Positions 1 to 8,000 of a stretch of 23,281 nucleotides of DNA are shown here, piece after piece (the stretch's first letter is position 1; each line of letters starts with the position of its first letter). This DNA comes from a virus. Position numbers and translations under genes: made by a program. The notes below the pieces were generated by a model that worked only from the letters and a program-made list of their open reading frames with translations, was not told the DNA's origin and searched no databases. Location: positions 1 to 23,281 of the IMG/VR virus record IMGVR_UViG_3300025889_000982; one strand, written 5' to 3'.

Positions 1-383
1 TGGGCGCCATTGCGCAGGACACCGGCTGTTTCCAAGTGCGCAATATTGCCGACCATGTCGCGGAAGAATTCCAACACCTCGATGGGCTGCACAATCTTGT
101 ACTGGCTAGACACCAAACCGAGAGGCATGTTGCTGTCAGTGCGGTACATAACTTTCTTGCCGTCATAAGGCAAGGACTGAGCCTTGAAGCCGTTCCACAC
201 GCTGGCAGGAGGGGTGAACTCAACATCTGCGGTAGCCAATTGGAAGTCAAGGCCAGATTCTTCGGCCCATGTTTCAATGGTTGAGTCCGCAGTCAACTGC
301 TGGCCAAGACCATGCCAAGGAGTCTCACCAACATAGGCCATTGCTGCTTTGCCGGATGCTGTAGTTGCGATTAAGTGTGCCAT
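1..383 (-). CDS. DUF932 family phage/plasmid protein (5' part, cut by left edge)
   Basis: Reading leftward from the ATG at 383-381, the frame stays open for 127 codons to the window edge, so only the N-terminal part is present. The protein begins MAHLIATTASGKAAMAYVGE, followed by TPWHGLGQQL. The signature of an N-terminal Met-Ala-His and then YVGETPWHGLG is typical of DUF932 (TIGR03299), a family common in phages and plasmids. Later it has SVWNGFKAQ, MYRTDSNMPLG and the SSQYKIVQP motif, also family-like. A GAAAGG ribosome site (plus-strand 393-398) lies 9 nt before the start. It is transcribed away from the rest of the genome, under the promoter at 448-475. The biochemical role of DUF932 is not established; it often sits among early or replication genes. 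Family assignment is confident, function unknown. Confidence 0.87.
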   Translation of the reverse strand, partial: MAHLIATTASGKAAMAYVGETPWHGLGQQLTADSTIETWAEESGLDFQLATADVEFTPPASVWNGFKAQSLPYDGKKVMYRTDSNMPLGLVSSQYKIVQPIEVLEFFRDMVGNIAHLETAGVLRNGA

Positions 384-414
384 GATTAAATACCTTTCAA
401 AAGTCAGTTAAGTT

Positions 415-443
415 TTACAGCAATCTGAAGTGTGTTGCTGTAA
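415..443. repeat. 9-bp perfect inverted repeat at the leftward start site
   Basis: TTACAGCAA at 415-423 and TTGCTGTAA at 435-443 are perfect inverted copies separated by 11 nt. The right arm covers the predicted start of the DUF932 transcript, so the element could be an operator for a dimeric repressor or a hairpin at the very 5' end of the mRNA. No run of T follows it on the minus strand, so it is not a classic terminator. Confidence 0.5.
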
Positions 444-447
444 GTGA

Positions 448-475
448 ATTATACGGCCATTCTCGTGATTGAACA
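448..475 (-). promoter_or_regulatory. Leftward promoter for the DUF932 gene
   Basis: On the minus strand there is a perfect TATAAT (-10; plus positions 448-453) with TGTTCA (3 of 6 matches to TTGACA; plus 470-475) 16 bp upstream. Transcription would begin near 441 and give a leader of about 58 nt before the ATG at 383. A-tracts upstream (487-505) could act as an UP element. The perfect -10 and the position support this; the -35 is weak, which would suit a regulated or activated promoter. Confidence 0.55.
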
Positions 476-486
476 CAGGTTCGGGT

Positions 487-505
487 AACTTTTTTCAACT
501 TTTTT
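487..505. repeat. Two AACTTTTTT direct repeats, 10 bp apart
   Basis: AACTTTTTT occurs at 487-495 and again at 497-505, with another T-run at 513-517. Copies one helical turn apart upstream of the leftward -35 (470-475) should bend the DNA and may bind the RNA polymerase alpha subunit. This is inferred from spacing and base content only. Confidence 0.4.
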
Positions 506-512
506 GCATTTA

Positions 513-538
513 TTTTTGAAAACCTGAGTATTCAAAAA
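513..538. repeat. 8-bp inverted repeat TTTTTGAA / TTCAAAAA
   Basis: TTTTTGAA at 513-520 and TTCAAAAA at 531-538 form a perfect inverted pair around a 10-nt centre. It sits upstream of the leftward promoter. It could be an operator half-site pair; as an all-AT stem it would be a weak RNA hairpin. AT-rich sequence can give such matches by chance. Confidence 0.3.
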
Positions 539-774
539 CTGCAGCAGTTAGTGCTTCTGTATACTTTTGTTTCTCGAGGTAACACTTTCCCAAAAGACAG
601 AAAAGAAATACTTTTTTACCGCTGCGGAGCTGATGTATAGTACCAATCCCCACCGTCTGCCGATAGGGTAGATTTTCATCAGCAAATTGGATCATTATGA
701 CTATTGACAATACACATGGCCACCATTGGCCAAGCTCCCCCATACCTAATAAAGCCTTCATCGAGGCAAAAGAA

Positions 775-802
775 AAGGGCCTAGAGGTAAGTCTAAGCCC
801 TT
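775..802 (-). terminator. Hairpin upstream of the primase gene, terminator-like on the minus strand
   Basis: Positions 775-785 pair with 792-802 in an 11-bp stem with one C-A mismatch around the 6-nt loop GGTAAG. On the minus strand the stem is followed by TTCTTTTG, as in an intrinsic terminator. That polarity would block leftward or antisense RNA from the primase gene entering the control region. On the plus strand the 3' arm runs into TATAAA at 802-807, 27 bp before the primase ATG, so it could also be part of a promoter or an attenuator. The stem is clear; the role is inferred. Confidence 0.45.
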
Positions 803-833
803 ATAAAATAGCATTCCTGCAAAGAAAAGCACC

Positions 834-2921
834 ATGCCATCAGGTTTCTCATCACTAATAACACAGCCAAGCGAATTATACACTAACTTCCTATCTGCAA
901 GGTCATTTGAGGACTCGGACATTCAGGCCTTGGGCCTCTCCCTCCTTGATCCAGAGGAATGTTACCAATTACTAGGCCACACTCGTGAGTGGAGCATCAA
1001 AATCCCGTATTTTGATATGCAAGGCCAAGAAACCGGCTTCAATCGGGTCAGGATTCTGACACCGAAGGGCAAAATGAAGTACTCGCAGGCTCGAGCCAGT
1101 GGCAGTCACGTCTATTTCCCGCCAACGGTGAGCTGGAAGCAGGTCGCGCAGGATGTAGACATCCCCATCATCATCACGGAAGGGGAATTCAAAACTTGGG
1201 CCATCACCAAGCAAATTAACAAGGACTCACTGAACTACGCCACCCTAGGTCTGGCCGGAGTCACAAGCTGGACAGACAAGTCGGGCTTGCACCTCCACAA
1301 GGACCTGATGAAGATCATTTGGCAGCGTAAAACCAGCTTCGCTGAGAAGCATCGCAAGGTTTACATTGTCTTTGATTATGACGGGGCAGGTGAGGATGGT
1401 GAGCCCAATGAACAGGTTGGCATGGCCGAAACAAAGCTTGCTGTCACCCTCCGAGGGCTTGGCGCTGAGGTACACCTTTGCCGCGTTGGCAGGTTCGGAT
1501 CGGGAAAAGGTAGCAAATACGCTATTGATGACCATCTTCAGGCTGGTGGCAACTTGGCTCAGGTTCTCACAAGCACCAGCACGGTGATGAATGGCATAGA
1601 TACCTTGGAGACCAAGCTTTATGAGTTCAAAACCCAGTACGCGTTGATCAACGGCGACGTGATCAGGCTCAAAGATGGTTTGATTTTGAGCTGGAACAAG
1701 GCACGGATTGACGCGGCACAGGATTATTTTGTCCAAGTCACGCAACGACCGAACGGTGGCACCAGCAGCAAGACCATTTACATCTTGGATGCCTATAAGG
1801 ACTGGGCAAAGCGGTGTGATCTGGATGGCGTGGGCATGTATCCCGAGTATCAAGGGCTTACTATCACCCCGACACGGCATTACAACCTGTTCAAGGACTG
1901 GTCCAATGAGCCTACAGCCGGTGATCCACGGCCTTACCTTGAGTTTTGTGAATACTTCTTTAGAGATGAGCCGGCTTTTGCCGAGTACTGGCACAACTGG
2001 GTCGCCAATATTGTCCAGTTCCCATGGAGAAGGAACTACACCACACCGCAGTTCGCTTCTTCCATTGAGGGCATCGGCAAATCAGCTATCGCCGAGTTTA
2101 TTGCCGAGATGCTTGGGGTTGGAGAAGGCGGGCCTGCAGCAGTGATCGGGCCTGATGAGTTATTTGGCAACTTCAACGGCATGTTAAAGGGTAAGATCTT
2201 TATAGTCGTGAACGAGCCCTCGTCAGATCGTGATGACCACTCGGCGAAGCTTAAGAACTACATCACATCTAATGAGCTAACCATCAACAATAAGTATGGT
2301 GCCCAGTACTCCATCACCAACTACATTAACTTCGTATTCACGACTAATAAGAGCTACGTCACACACATGGGTGATACCGCAAGGCGTGAAGCTATCTATA
2401 GTCCGGCCAGCTTATCCAATAAAGAAACTCACCCCAAGGTCGTTGCTTTGATGCGGTGGGCACATCAGCAGCAGGGCTTTGGCATCATGCTGAATTGGTA
2501 CATGAATCGTGATATATCAGGCTTTGATCCTAAGCATGCTGCACCGCGAACTCAGTATCGTGAGACTGCGATCCAATTGTCCAAGACCCCCCTTGAAGCT
2601 TTTGCCCTTGAGCTTAAAGACTGGGTCAACGATCACCTTGACGGGATTGCTGCTTTCACAGCCCCGCAGCTGCAAATTTTGTGTGAGCGTTGGGGCCACG
2701 ACAGCAAGGCAAAGGCGCAATATATCCGAAAAGCTCTGCAACCCCAAGGGACGCTTGACCCAAGCCGCATGATCAAAGTGCACGGTAAGGCCGGAAGATA
2801 CACGACATTTATCACGCCAGAGGTTACACAGCACAAACTGTTTGAGCCCACTTGGTCACAGGTTGTCACGAGAACTGAGGACGCACTTCAACGTGAATTA
2901 GAACAAAACGGGAGTTTTTAA
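834..2921 (+). CDS. Replicative primase-helicase (TOPRIM/DUF3854 plus SF3 helicase, DUF5906-like)
   Basis: This 695-residue protein looks like a fused phage replication enzyme. The N-terminal half carries a TOPRIM-like fold: ITEGEFK with E116, VFDYDGA with D181 and D183, and IDDHL with D232-D233, fitting the DUF3854 primase-associated domain. The C-terminal half is a D5/DUF5906-type superfamily 3 helicase. It has Walker A IEGIGKS (K416, S417), Walker B KIFIVVNE (N460, E461), the motif C strand NFVFTTN (499-505) and an RRE arginine-finger candidate (R518, R519). It should unwind DNA and synthesise or support primers at the phage origin. The ATG at 834 is the first start after an in-frame stop at 804-806, and its ribosome site is weak. 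A GTAAC repeat block starts 11 bp after its stop, a usual place for the cognate origin. Primase activity itself is not proven by the motifs. Confidence 0.88.
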   Translation: MPSGFSSLITQPSELYTNFLSARSFEDSDIQALGLSLLDPEECYQLLGHTREWSIKIPYFDMQGQETGFNRVRILTPKGKMKYSQARASGSHVYFPPTVSWKQVAQDVDIPIIITEGEFKTWAITKQINKDSLNYATLGLAGVTSWTDKSGLHLHKDLMKIIWQRKTSFAEKHRKVYIVFDYDGAGEDGEPNEQVGMAETKLAVTLRGLGAEVHLCRVGRFGSGKGSKYAIDDHLQAGGNLAQVLTSTSTVMNGIDTLETKLYEFKTQYALINGDVIRLKDGLILSWNKARIDAAQDYFVQVTQRPNGGTSSKTIYILDAYKDWAKRCDLDGVGMYPEYQGLTITPTRHYNLFKDWSNEPTAGDPRPYLEFCEYFFRDEPAFAEYWHNWVANIVQFPWRRNYTTPQFASSIEGIGKSAIAEFIAEMLGVGEGGPAAVIGPDELFGNFNGMLKGKIFIVVNEPSSDRDDHSAKLKNYITSNELTINNKYGAQYSITNYINFVFTTNKSYVTHMGDTARREAIYSPASLSNKETHPKVVALMRWAHQQQGFGIMLNWYMNRDISGFDPKHAAPRTQYRETAIQLSKTPLEAFALELKDWVNDHLDGIAAFTAPQLQILCERWGHDSKAKAQYIRKALQPQGTLDPSRMIKVHGKAGRYTTFITPEVTQHKLFEPTWSQVVTRTEDALQRELEQNGSF

Positions 2922-3017
2922 TTGTCAAGCACTGTAACTTCAAAAAAGTGTAACCCAAACTGTTACCTCGCAAAGCCTTATCCAGATTGAAAAGTTACAA
3001 GGTTACAGTAGGTTACT

Positions 3018-3070
3018 AAATATTTATAAAAGATATTAGATATATAGTATATGTGTATATATATAGTTTT
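3018..3070. other. AT-rich stretch, possible DNA unwinding element
   Basis: Across these 53 bases there are only six G and no C, with runs of TATA steps at 3038-3065. It lies between the oppositely oriented GTAAC groups. Such a tract melts easily, as in origin unwinding elements. It also contains several -10-like words, so promoter activity toward terS cannot be excluded. Confidence 0.5.
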
Positions 3071-3079
3071 CTGGACGGT

Positions 3080-3100
3080 CTGTAACCTGTAACCTGTAAC
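3080..3100 (+). repeat. Three tandem CTGTAAC repeats (7-bp period)
   Basis: CTGTAAC is repeated exactly at 3080-3086, 3087-3093 and 3094-3100. The first copy with its following C (CTGTAACC) is the reverse complement of GGTTACAG at 3001-3008. A 7-bp period puts neighbouring sites on different faces of the helix, unlike typical plasmid iterons of about 20 bp, which may point to a small binding protein or a multimer. Confidence 0.85.
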
Positions 3101-3114
3101 CTGCCCCAAATAAA

Positions 3115-3144
3115 TGTACACACTTCCAACTTTATGTTTAAAAT
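3115..3144 (+). promoter_or_regulatory. Weak promoter candidate for the terminase operon
   Basis: TGTACA (3115-3120; four matches to TTGACA) and TAAAAT (3139-3144) are 18 bp apart. The start site would fall at about 3151, the terS ATG itself, so the message would be nearly leaderless. No clear Shine-Dalgarno sequence precedes that ATG, which fits, but AT-rich DNA gives such matches easily. Confidence 0.22.
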
Positions 3145-3150
3145 CCGCAC

Positions 3151-3621
3151 ATGACTACAAAGACACCATCTAAGAACGGAAAGTTCTTGGGCCGTCCGTC
3201 AAAGTACGACCCAGCATACTGCGACCAGATCGTAGCCCTTGGAAAAGAGGGCTTATCGCGTTGGCAAATCGCATCTAAACTCAACATCGGGTGGCGCAAT
3301 CTTCAGAACTGGGAAGGTGCGCATGACGATTTTCGGGCAGCGTTGGAAGAAGCACGACTTGATGCGCTATGCTACTGGGAAGAGCTAGCCCAGAATCACA
3401 TGGTTGAGAACCCCGGCGGGCCGAGACTCAACACTGGGTTGTGGAGCCGAAGCATGGCAGCACGCTTCCCAGAGCAATACCGTGAGAACTCCAAAGTCGA
3501 GGTCACAGGCAAGAATGATGGGCCGATCGAGGTGGACATGATCCATGACTTCTCACAAAACCTGTTGGATGATCTCCTAGCAACGCGGCAAGCAGATGCT
3601 AAGTCAAGCAAAGGCAAATGA
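3151..3621 (+). CDS. terS: Terminase small subunit
   Basis: This 156-residue protein begins with a basic, disordered tail and then GRPSKYDPAYCDQIVALGKE, a layout seen in many phage small terminases. Residues about 25-60 (LSRWQIASKLNIGWRNLQNW) form a helix-turn-helix that should bind the packaging initiation site. A helical oligomerisation part follows (FRAALEEARLDALCYWEELA) and then a C-terminal tail, possibly contacting TerL. It lies directly before terL, whose start overlaps its last 26 bp, so the two are probably translated together. The start ATG has no good ribosome site; the next in-frame Met lies too far in to be plausible. The GTAAC block just upstream may be its binding site. The DNA-packaging role is inferred from family pattern and gene order. 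Confidence 0.8.
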   Translation: MTTKTPSKNGKFLGRPSKYDPAYCDQIVALGKEGLSRWQIASKLNIGWRNLQNWEGAHDDFRAALEEARLDALCYWEELAQNHMVENPGGPRLNTGLWSRSMAARFPEQYRENSKVEVTGKNDGPIEVDMIHDFSQNLLDDLLATRQADAKSSKGK

Positions 3622-5023
3622 GTTCGCTGATCGGATCCGCAAAGGTCCGAATCTTAACCTCATGGCGCCTGAGCGTAAAGCTGCGCACAAAGCTCGACAG
3701 AAGTGGCTCACGGTAGCCAATGACCATCAGGTTCCGCCCAAAGGCGATTGGTGGAACATTTGGCTTTTGCTGGCTGGCCGAGGCGCAGGCAAGACCCGCG
3801 CAGCTGCCGAGTGGCTGTGGTGGGAAGCTTGGACTCACCCCAAGACTCGATGGCTTGTCTCCGCGCCCACATCGTCCGATGTCCGCGACGTTTGCTTTGA
3901 GGGCGACTCAGGTCTAATCACCGTCATCCCAGAGCAGTTGGTCGATCACTACACACGATCACTCCATGAGATCTACCTCATCAACGGCACGCTGATTAAA
4001 GGGATCCCTGCGTCCGAGCCGTCCCGCTTCCGAGGCCCGCAGTTCCATGGAGGCTGGTTCGACGAGCTTGCTGCATGGGATTACCTTGACGAGTCGTGGG
4101 ACATGATTCAGTTCGGCATGCGCTTAGGTCAGAAGCCTAAGATGCTATGCACCACAACGCCTAAGCCCAAGCCATTGATCGTGGATCTGGTGAACAGAGA
4201 TGGGGAGGATGTGATATGTACCAAGGCCAGCACGTACGATAACCTCCACAACCTCGCTCCTTCGTTCCAAGCGCAGATCTTGCAGTACGAAGGCACGAAG
4301 CTCGGCAGACAAGAGATTCACGCCGAGATCTTGGATCCCGAAGAAGCTGGTATCATCAAGCGCCCATGGTTCAAGCTTTGGGATAATGAGAAGCCTCTCC
4401 CGAGATTCGAATACGTGCTGCAGTCTTATGACTGCGCAACCAGCGACAAGACCAAGAACGATCCAACTGCCTGCACAGTGTGGGGTATCTTTAGGCCAAG
4501 TCCCGACAAGCCAATGTCTGTGATGCTCATCGATTGCTGGGAAGAGTACATGCAGTACCCTGAATTGCGACCCAAGGTGATCGAGGAGTCCAGCGCCATT
4601 TACGGCGATGAGAATGAGTTTGGTCACGGGAAGAAGGTGGACATGATCCTGATCGAGGACAAGTCAGCCGGCACCCAGCTCCTCCAAGATCTGCAACGTG
4701 CCGGCCTGCCTGTGAGAAGCTACAATCCCGGGAACGCGGACAAGACTACACGTCTGAACATCGTGGCTCCCATCATCCAACGTGGTAGGGTTTACATTCC
4801 CGAGTCCTCGGTCAACCCGGGCATGGCTCGTGATTGGGCCGAGCCTTTGATCGCGCAGCTGTGCTCGTTCCCCGAAGTCCGGCACGATGACTTGGTGGAC
4901 TCCACATCTCAAGCTTTAAGACTTTTGCGAGACTTAGGGTTAATTTCGATCGACCCGGTATACAATCCGGAAGACGACTATGATGAAGATCGTCCAAGAA
5001 GGGTAAACCCTTACGCAGTCTAA
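3596..5023 (+). CDS. terL: Terminase large subunit (packaging ATPase-nuclease)
   Basis: The 475-residue protein has both terminase activities. The N-terminal ATPase shows Walker A LLAGRGAGKTR (58-68; K66, T67), Walker B GGWFDELAAW (152-161; D156, E157) and a coupling motif CTTTPK (185-190). The C-terminal RNase H-like nuclease shows QSYDCA (D279), LIEDKSAG (E354, D355) and RHDDLVDS (D431, D432), the three acidic clusters needed for metal-dependent cutting. It powers DNA entry through the portal and cuts concatemers. The length is normal for the Terminase_6 type. The start at 3596 lies within terS and depends on coupling; Met23 (ATG at 3662) is a possible alternative, but the region before it is coding-like. 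The acidic end (YNPEDDYDEDRPRR) is common in this family. Confidence 0.95.
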   Translation: MLSQAKANEFADRIRKGPNLNLMAPERKAAHKARQKWLTVANDHQVPPKGDWWNIWLLLAGRGAGKTRAAAEWLWWEAWTHPKTRWLVSAPTSSDVRDVCFEGDSGLITVIPEQLVDHYTRSLHEIYLINGTLIKGIPASEPSRFRGPQFHGGWFDELAAWDYLDESWDMIQFGMRLGQKPKMLCTTTPKPKPLIVDLVNRDGEDVICTKASTYDNLHNLAPSFQAQILQYEGTKLGRQEIHAEILDPEEAGIIKRPWFKLWDNEKPLPRFEYVLQSYDCATSDKTKNDPTACTVWGIFRPSPDKPMSVMLIDCWEEYMQYPELRPKVIEESSAIYGDENEFGHGKKVDMILIEDKSAGTQLLQDLQRAGLPVRSYNPGNADKTTRLNIVAPIIQRGRVYIPESSVNPGMARDWAEPLIAQLCSFPEVRHDDLVDSTSQALRLLRDLGLISIDPVYNPEDDYDEDRPRRVNPYAV

Positions 5024-5037
5024 CATAAGGTGCGCAC

Positions 5038-8000
5038 ATGGCAGCAATCTACGATGAGCAAGGTAACTATGTGGGCGATGATGGCACACCTAGTTTAGAT
5101 CAAATGAAACTGGAGCTGGTCAAAAAGAACCAGCCTCTGTCAGCTCAAATCCCCGGCTACGACCGACCAATCCCCCAAGCGCAAAGCAAACCTGATCCCT
5201 TAGGCGCAGCTGCAGGCAACTTCACCGAGTTGGCCACCAAGTTCAATCCGCTGATGATGGCCAAGTCCATGCGCGAGGCTGCAGGCATTGTGACCGTTCC
5301 TGCTGTGGCTGCAGTCAAAGGCGTTGGCGAAAGCATACTCACATCACCTGCTGGTACATACACCTCGGGCAAAGCACCGGCATACGCCGAGCAAGTTGCC
5401 AAGCAGTTCATGGAACAGAATGCGCCGCAAACGCCAATGACTCAGGAATTCGCAGGCGCGATTGCCCCGTACATGGCCGAGCTGCCTGCGTACCTTGGGC
5501 ACCTATCAACCGGCCGCCCAGCATTAACCCCTAACGATCTGCGGGTTATGGGCGCTGAGGCCACGCGCATAGGCCGACAAGTACGCGATATTCCCACCGA
5601 CTTTGCTAATGCGCAATCAGGTTTGCAGAAGTTAGACCCTATTACGGGTCAGCCAACTTATGGCGCCAAGCTGCAAGGCGTGGCTGAAAACGTTGGTGAC
5701 ATCATGGCGCAAAGGGAAATGCAAGGGTTGCCACCCATCCCTGGGCTTCCCGCTTCCATGCAGCCAATGAACACTAAGCTATACGCCATGCGGCCTGCAG
5801 GCTCAAGGCTTACAAATGCTGCGGTGCCTAAAACCGCAAGCCCTGATGCTGCAACGCATATGCCTGCGCAAGACATTGTAAATGACGTTATTGACAATCC
5901 TACAATTACACCATTGCAAGCGGTAACAGAAATTCAAGATCGCATTTTGCAAACTGAAGCCACCGCGCCTGCACGTGAAGCTTTTGCTAATTTTCTAAAG
6001 CAAAAAGCTAATGAGATGTATCCAGATGCACCTACGCCTGCGGACGCGTTGCAAGCGTATAAGACGTTATTTGCAAATAAAGAAGCTTCTGCGCCGCATA
6101 CGTTGCAAATGTATGACGAGTTTTTGCAAACACCTGAAGGCGCGCAATTTAAAGCTGCACACAATTTACCTACTGCTAAGGAAATTACCGCAAGACATGA
6201 AGCTGCAAGCAATTGGCTTAACTCGCAATTTACTAATTACATTAATGAAAAAGTTGGCACACCTGATGAGCCAGCTGCAAAATTGGCCCGTCAAGGCTTA
6301 ACGTTTTTACCCCCTTCAAAAGTAACAGATGCTGCAAATGTATCGCCACGTCTGATAGGCGCTAAACGCGTATCTGCAGGTATGCCTGCACTTACATCTA
6401 CTGATGAAGCTCTTATAGCAGCACAGCAACAATTGCAAGAATTAGAAACGCAGGCACTTATTGCAAAAGACAATAAGATTGCGCAAGAAACTTTGGCGCA
6501 TTCATTGGGATATGGCGCGCAAGGAGGCCCTAACGTTGGGCAATACGCGCCTTTTGCCGAAGCATCTCGCATAGAAGCTAAAGCTGAGAATGCTGTGCGT
6601 AAACATCAACAAGCTGTAAACAACTTACGACTTGGCTCTGCGTATGAGACTGCAGCTGATCTAGCAATTCATGCAACTACAGCAGAAGACTTAAAAGAGA
6701 ATCTTAAATATAAAGAATTGCAATTCTATCCCTCATTACTAAAAACTCCTGGTAATGAAAAGGTATATACTGCAGACAGGCTAACATTGCAGAATCTTGG
6801 ATTTAGAAATCTTGCACTTAAATTTTACAATGATGTTATGTCAGGTGCAATACCATTAGACAAAGTGTCAAAGACAACCGTCGAAAACTATATACGTTCT
6901 ACGGCAGAAGCGCGCATTGCTGAAGAAAAGCGTATGCAACTTGAAGCAGATAAGTATAAAAAGCAAGTTGATGCGCAATTTAAAAAGTCTGCTGAGACGT
7001 ACATACCTAATGATAAAGTCTTCGGCAACGTTGGCGCATTAGAAATCACTGATGCGTTTGAGCCTTTACAAATACGTAAGTTAATAAGTGAAGATACCAC
7101 TGCACTGGATCATTGCGTTGGTGAAGGCGGGTCAGCAAAAAATAAGCCAAACCTTTGGCACCCAAATACTGGCAATCGTAGTTATGAGCCTGCGTATGAT
7201 GTTGCCACAGGCTTGCGTAACCCTAACGCAGGGTCACCAAGACAAGCATATGCTAATGCTGTTGAAAAAGGCGATGAAATAGTTAGTTTTCGCGATATTT
7301 CAACTGGCATACCTGTTGCAACATTTCAATTGGAAAAAAATCGAGCTACACCTGGCAAATTTAATATTGGTTTTGCATCAGGTCTTAAAAATGGTGAGGT
7401 TAAACCTGAATATATACAAGGCATTAAGTCGTATTTAAATAGTCGCAGCGATGCACTTAATAGCCCCGGTTCTGATCTTGCAGGTAATCTTGGCATTTAT
7501 GATCTTGCGCATGCCGATGAATTTAATTTAGCACGCGCTACAGGCTTAACAACTGCAGAGTTTAGAAATCTTAATCTTAATGAATTGCCACGGTTTGTTA
7601 CGCTTGCTGATTTACGTAACTACATTGCTGACGTTCAAGCGCGCGGCGCACAAGCACCTGCTATTGCAAATCAGCGCCCAAGCGAAAGTATTGAAGCTTA
7701 TTTGCAAGGTGGTGTATCGTCAGCAATTGACGGGGTATTGGATTCTTTAAGCACGCAATTTGCAGAAGCCGGAGAAAGTGACAATTTTAGACTAGCTGAA
7801 GTTTTCTTTGAAGGCGTACGTAATGACTTTAATTACGCGCTTGCTACTGAGCGTAATCCTCTTACCGCTGCAGGCAATCTTGCGCAGCTTTTGTATGATC
7901 TTGAGTCCGAATACGCCAATAGCCCTAGAATCGCAGCCAATTTGATTGCTGAAGGTATTCAGGATTTACTTGATGATGTGCGCGGACACATTGATCTTGC

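Larger units (their letters stand above)
384..833. other. Divergent intergenic control region between the DUF932 and primase genes
   Basis: This 450-bp stretch separates a leftward gene from the rightward replication gene. It holds a good leftward promoter (448-475), a 9-bp inverted repeat at its start site (415-443), two A-tracts one turn apart (487-505), an 8-bp inverted repeat (513-538) and a hairpin just before the primase gene (775-802). GTAAC words occur at 485-489 and 579-583, the same core as the repeats at 2932-3100. A TTGACA hexamer lies at 704-709 with two TGGCCA palindromes 10 bp apart (717-722, 727-732) just downstream, but I see no -10 at proper spacing. A weak rightward candidate is TATAGT at 636-641. 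The short open frames here look random. Confidence 0.6.
2932..3100. other. GTAAC repeat block: candidate replication origin or terminase-binding site
   Basis: The non-coding gap 2922-3150 contains nine copies of a GTAAC core. Two read forward at the left (TGTAAC at 2933-2938 and 2949-2954). Four are reversed (GTTAC at 2962, 2994, 3002 and 3012). Three are forward in tandem at the right (3080-3100). A 53-nt stretch with no C separates the reversed and right-hand groups. Repeats flanking an AT-rich stretch beside a primase-helicase gene are the usual shape of an iteron-type origin. The block also lies directly upstream of terS, so it could instead be a pac or cos recognition region. A promoter region bound by a regulator is a third option. 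The repeats are certain, the role is not. Confidence 0.55.

Noticed and set aside
36-284. 82-codon plus-strand frame at the left edge
   Set aside because: Antisense to the DUF932 gene, which has the family signature and a proper ribosome site.
704-732. TTGACA at 704-709 as a rightward promoter
   Set aside because: No -10-like hexamer at 15-19 bp; two TGGCCA palindromes occupy that place.
510-761. 83-codon minus-strand open frame in the control region
   Set aside because: No ribosome site, no recognisable pattern, and it runs across the hexamers and palindromes of a region that looks regulatory.
697-858. 53-codon plus-strand frame starting MTIDNTHGHHWP and overlapping the primase start
   Set aside because: No Shine-Dalgarno sequence, its end overlaps the primase start by 25 bp, and composition looks non-coding. 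A leader peptide cannot be excluded but is not supported.
1245-1994. 249-codon minus-strand frame
   Set aside because: Lies wholly opposite the primase-helicase, whose motifs are clear; it is an antisense shadow.
3080-3100. Tandem repeats as a CRISPR array
   Set aside because: Units are 7 bp with no spacers; no cas genes are present.
4145-4627. 160-codon minus-strand frame inside terL
   Set aside because: Opposite the TerL ATPase and nuclease motifs; shadow frame.
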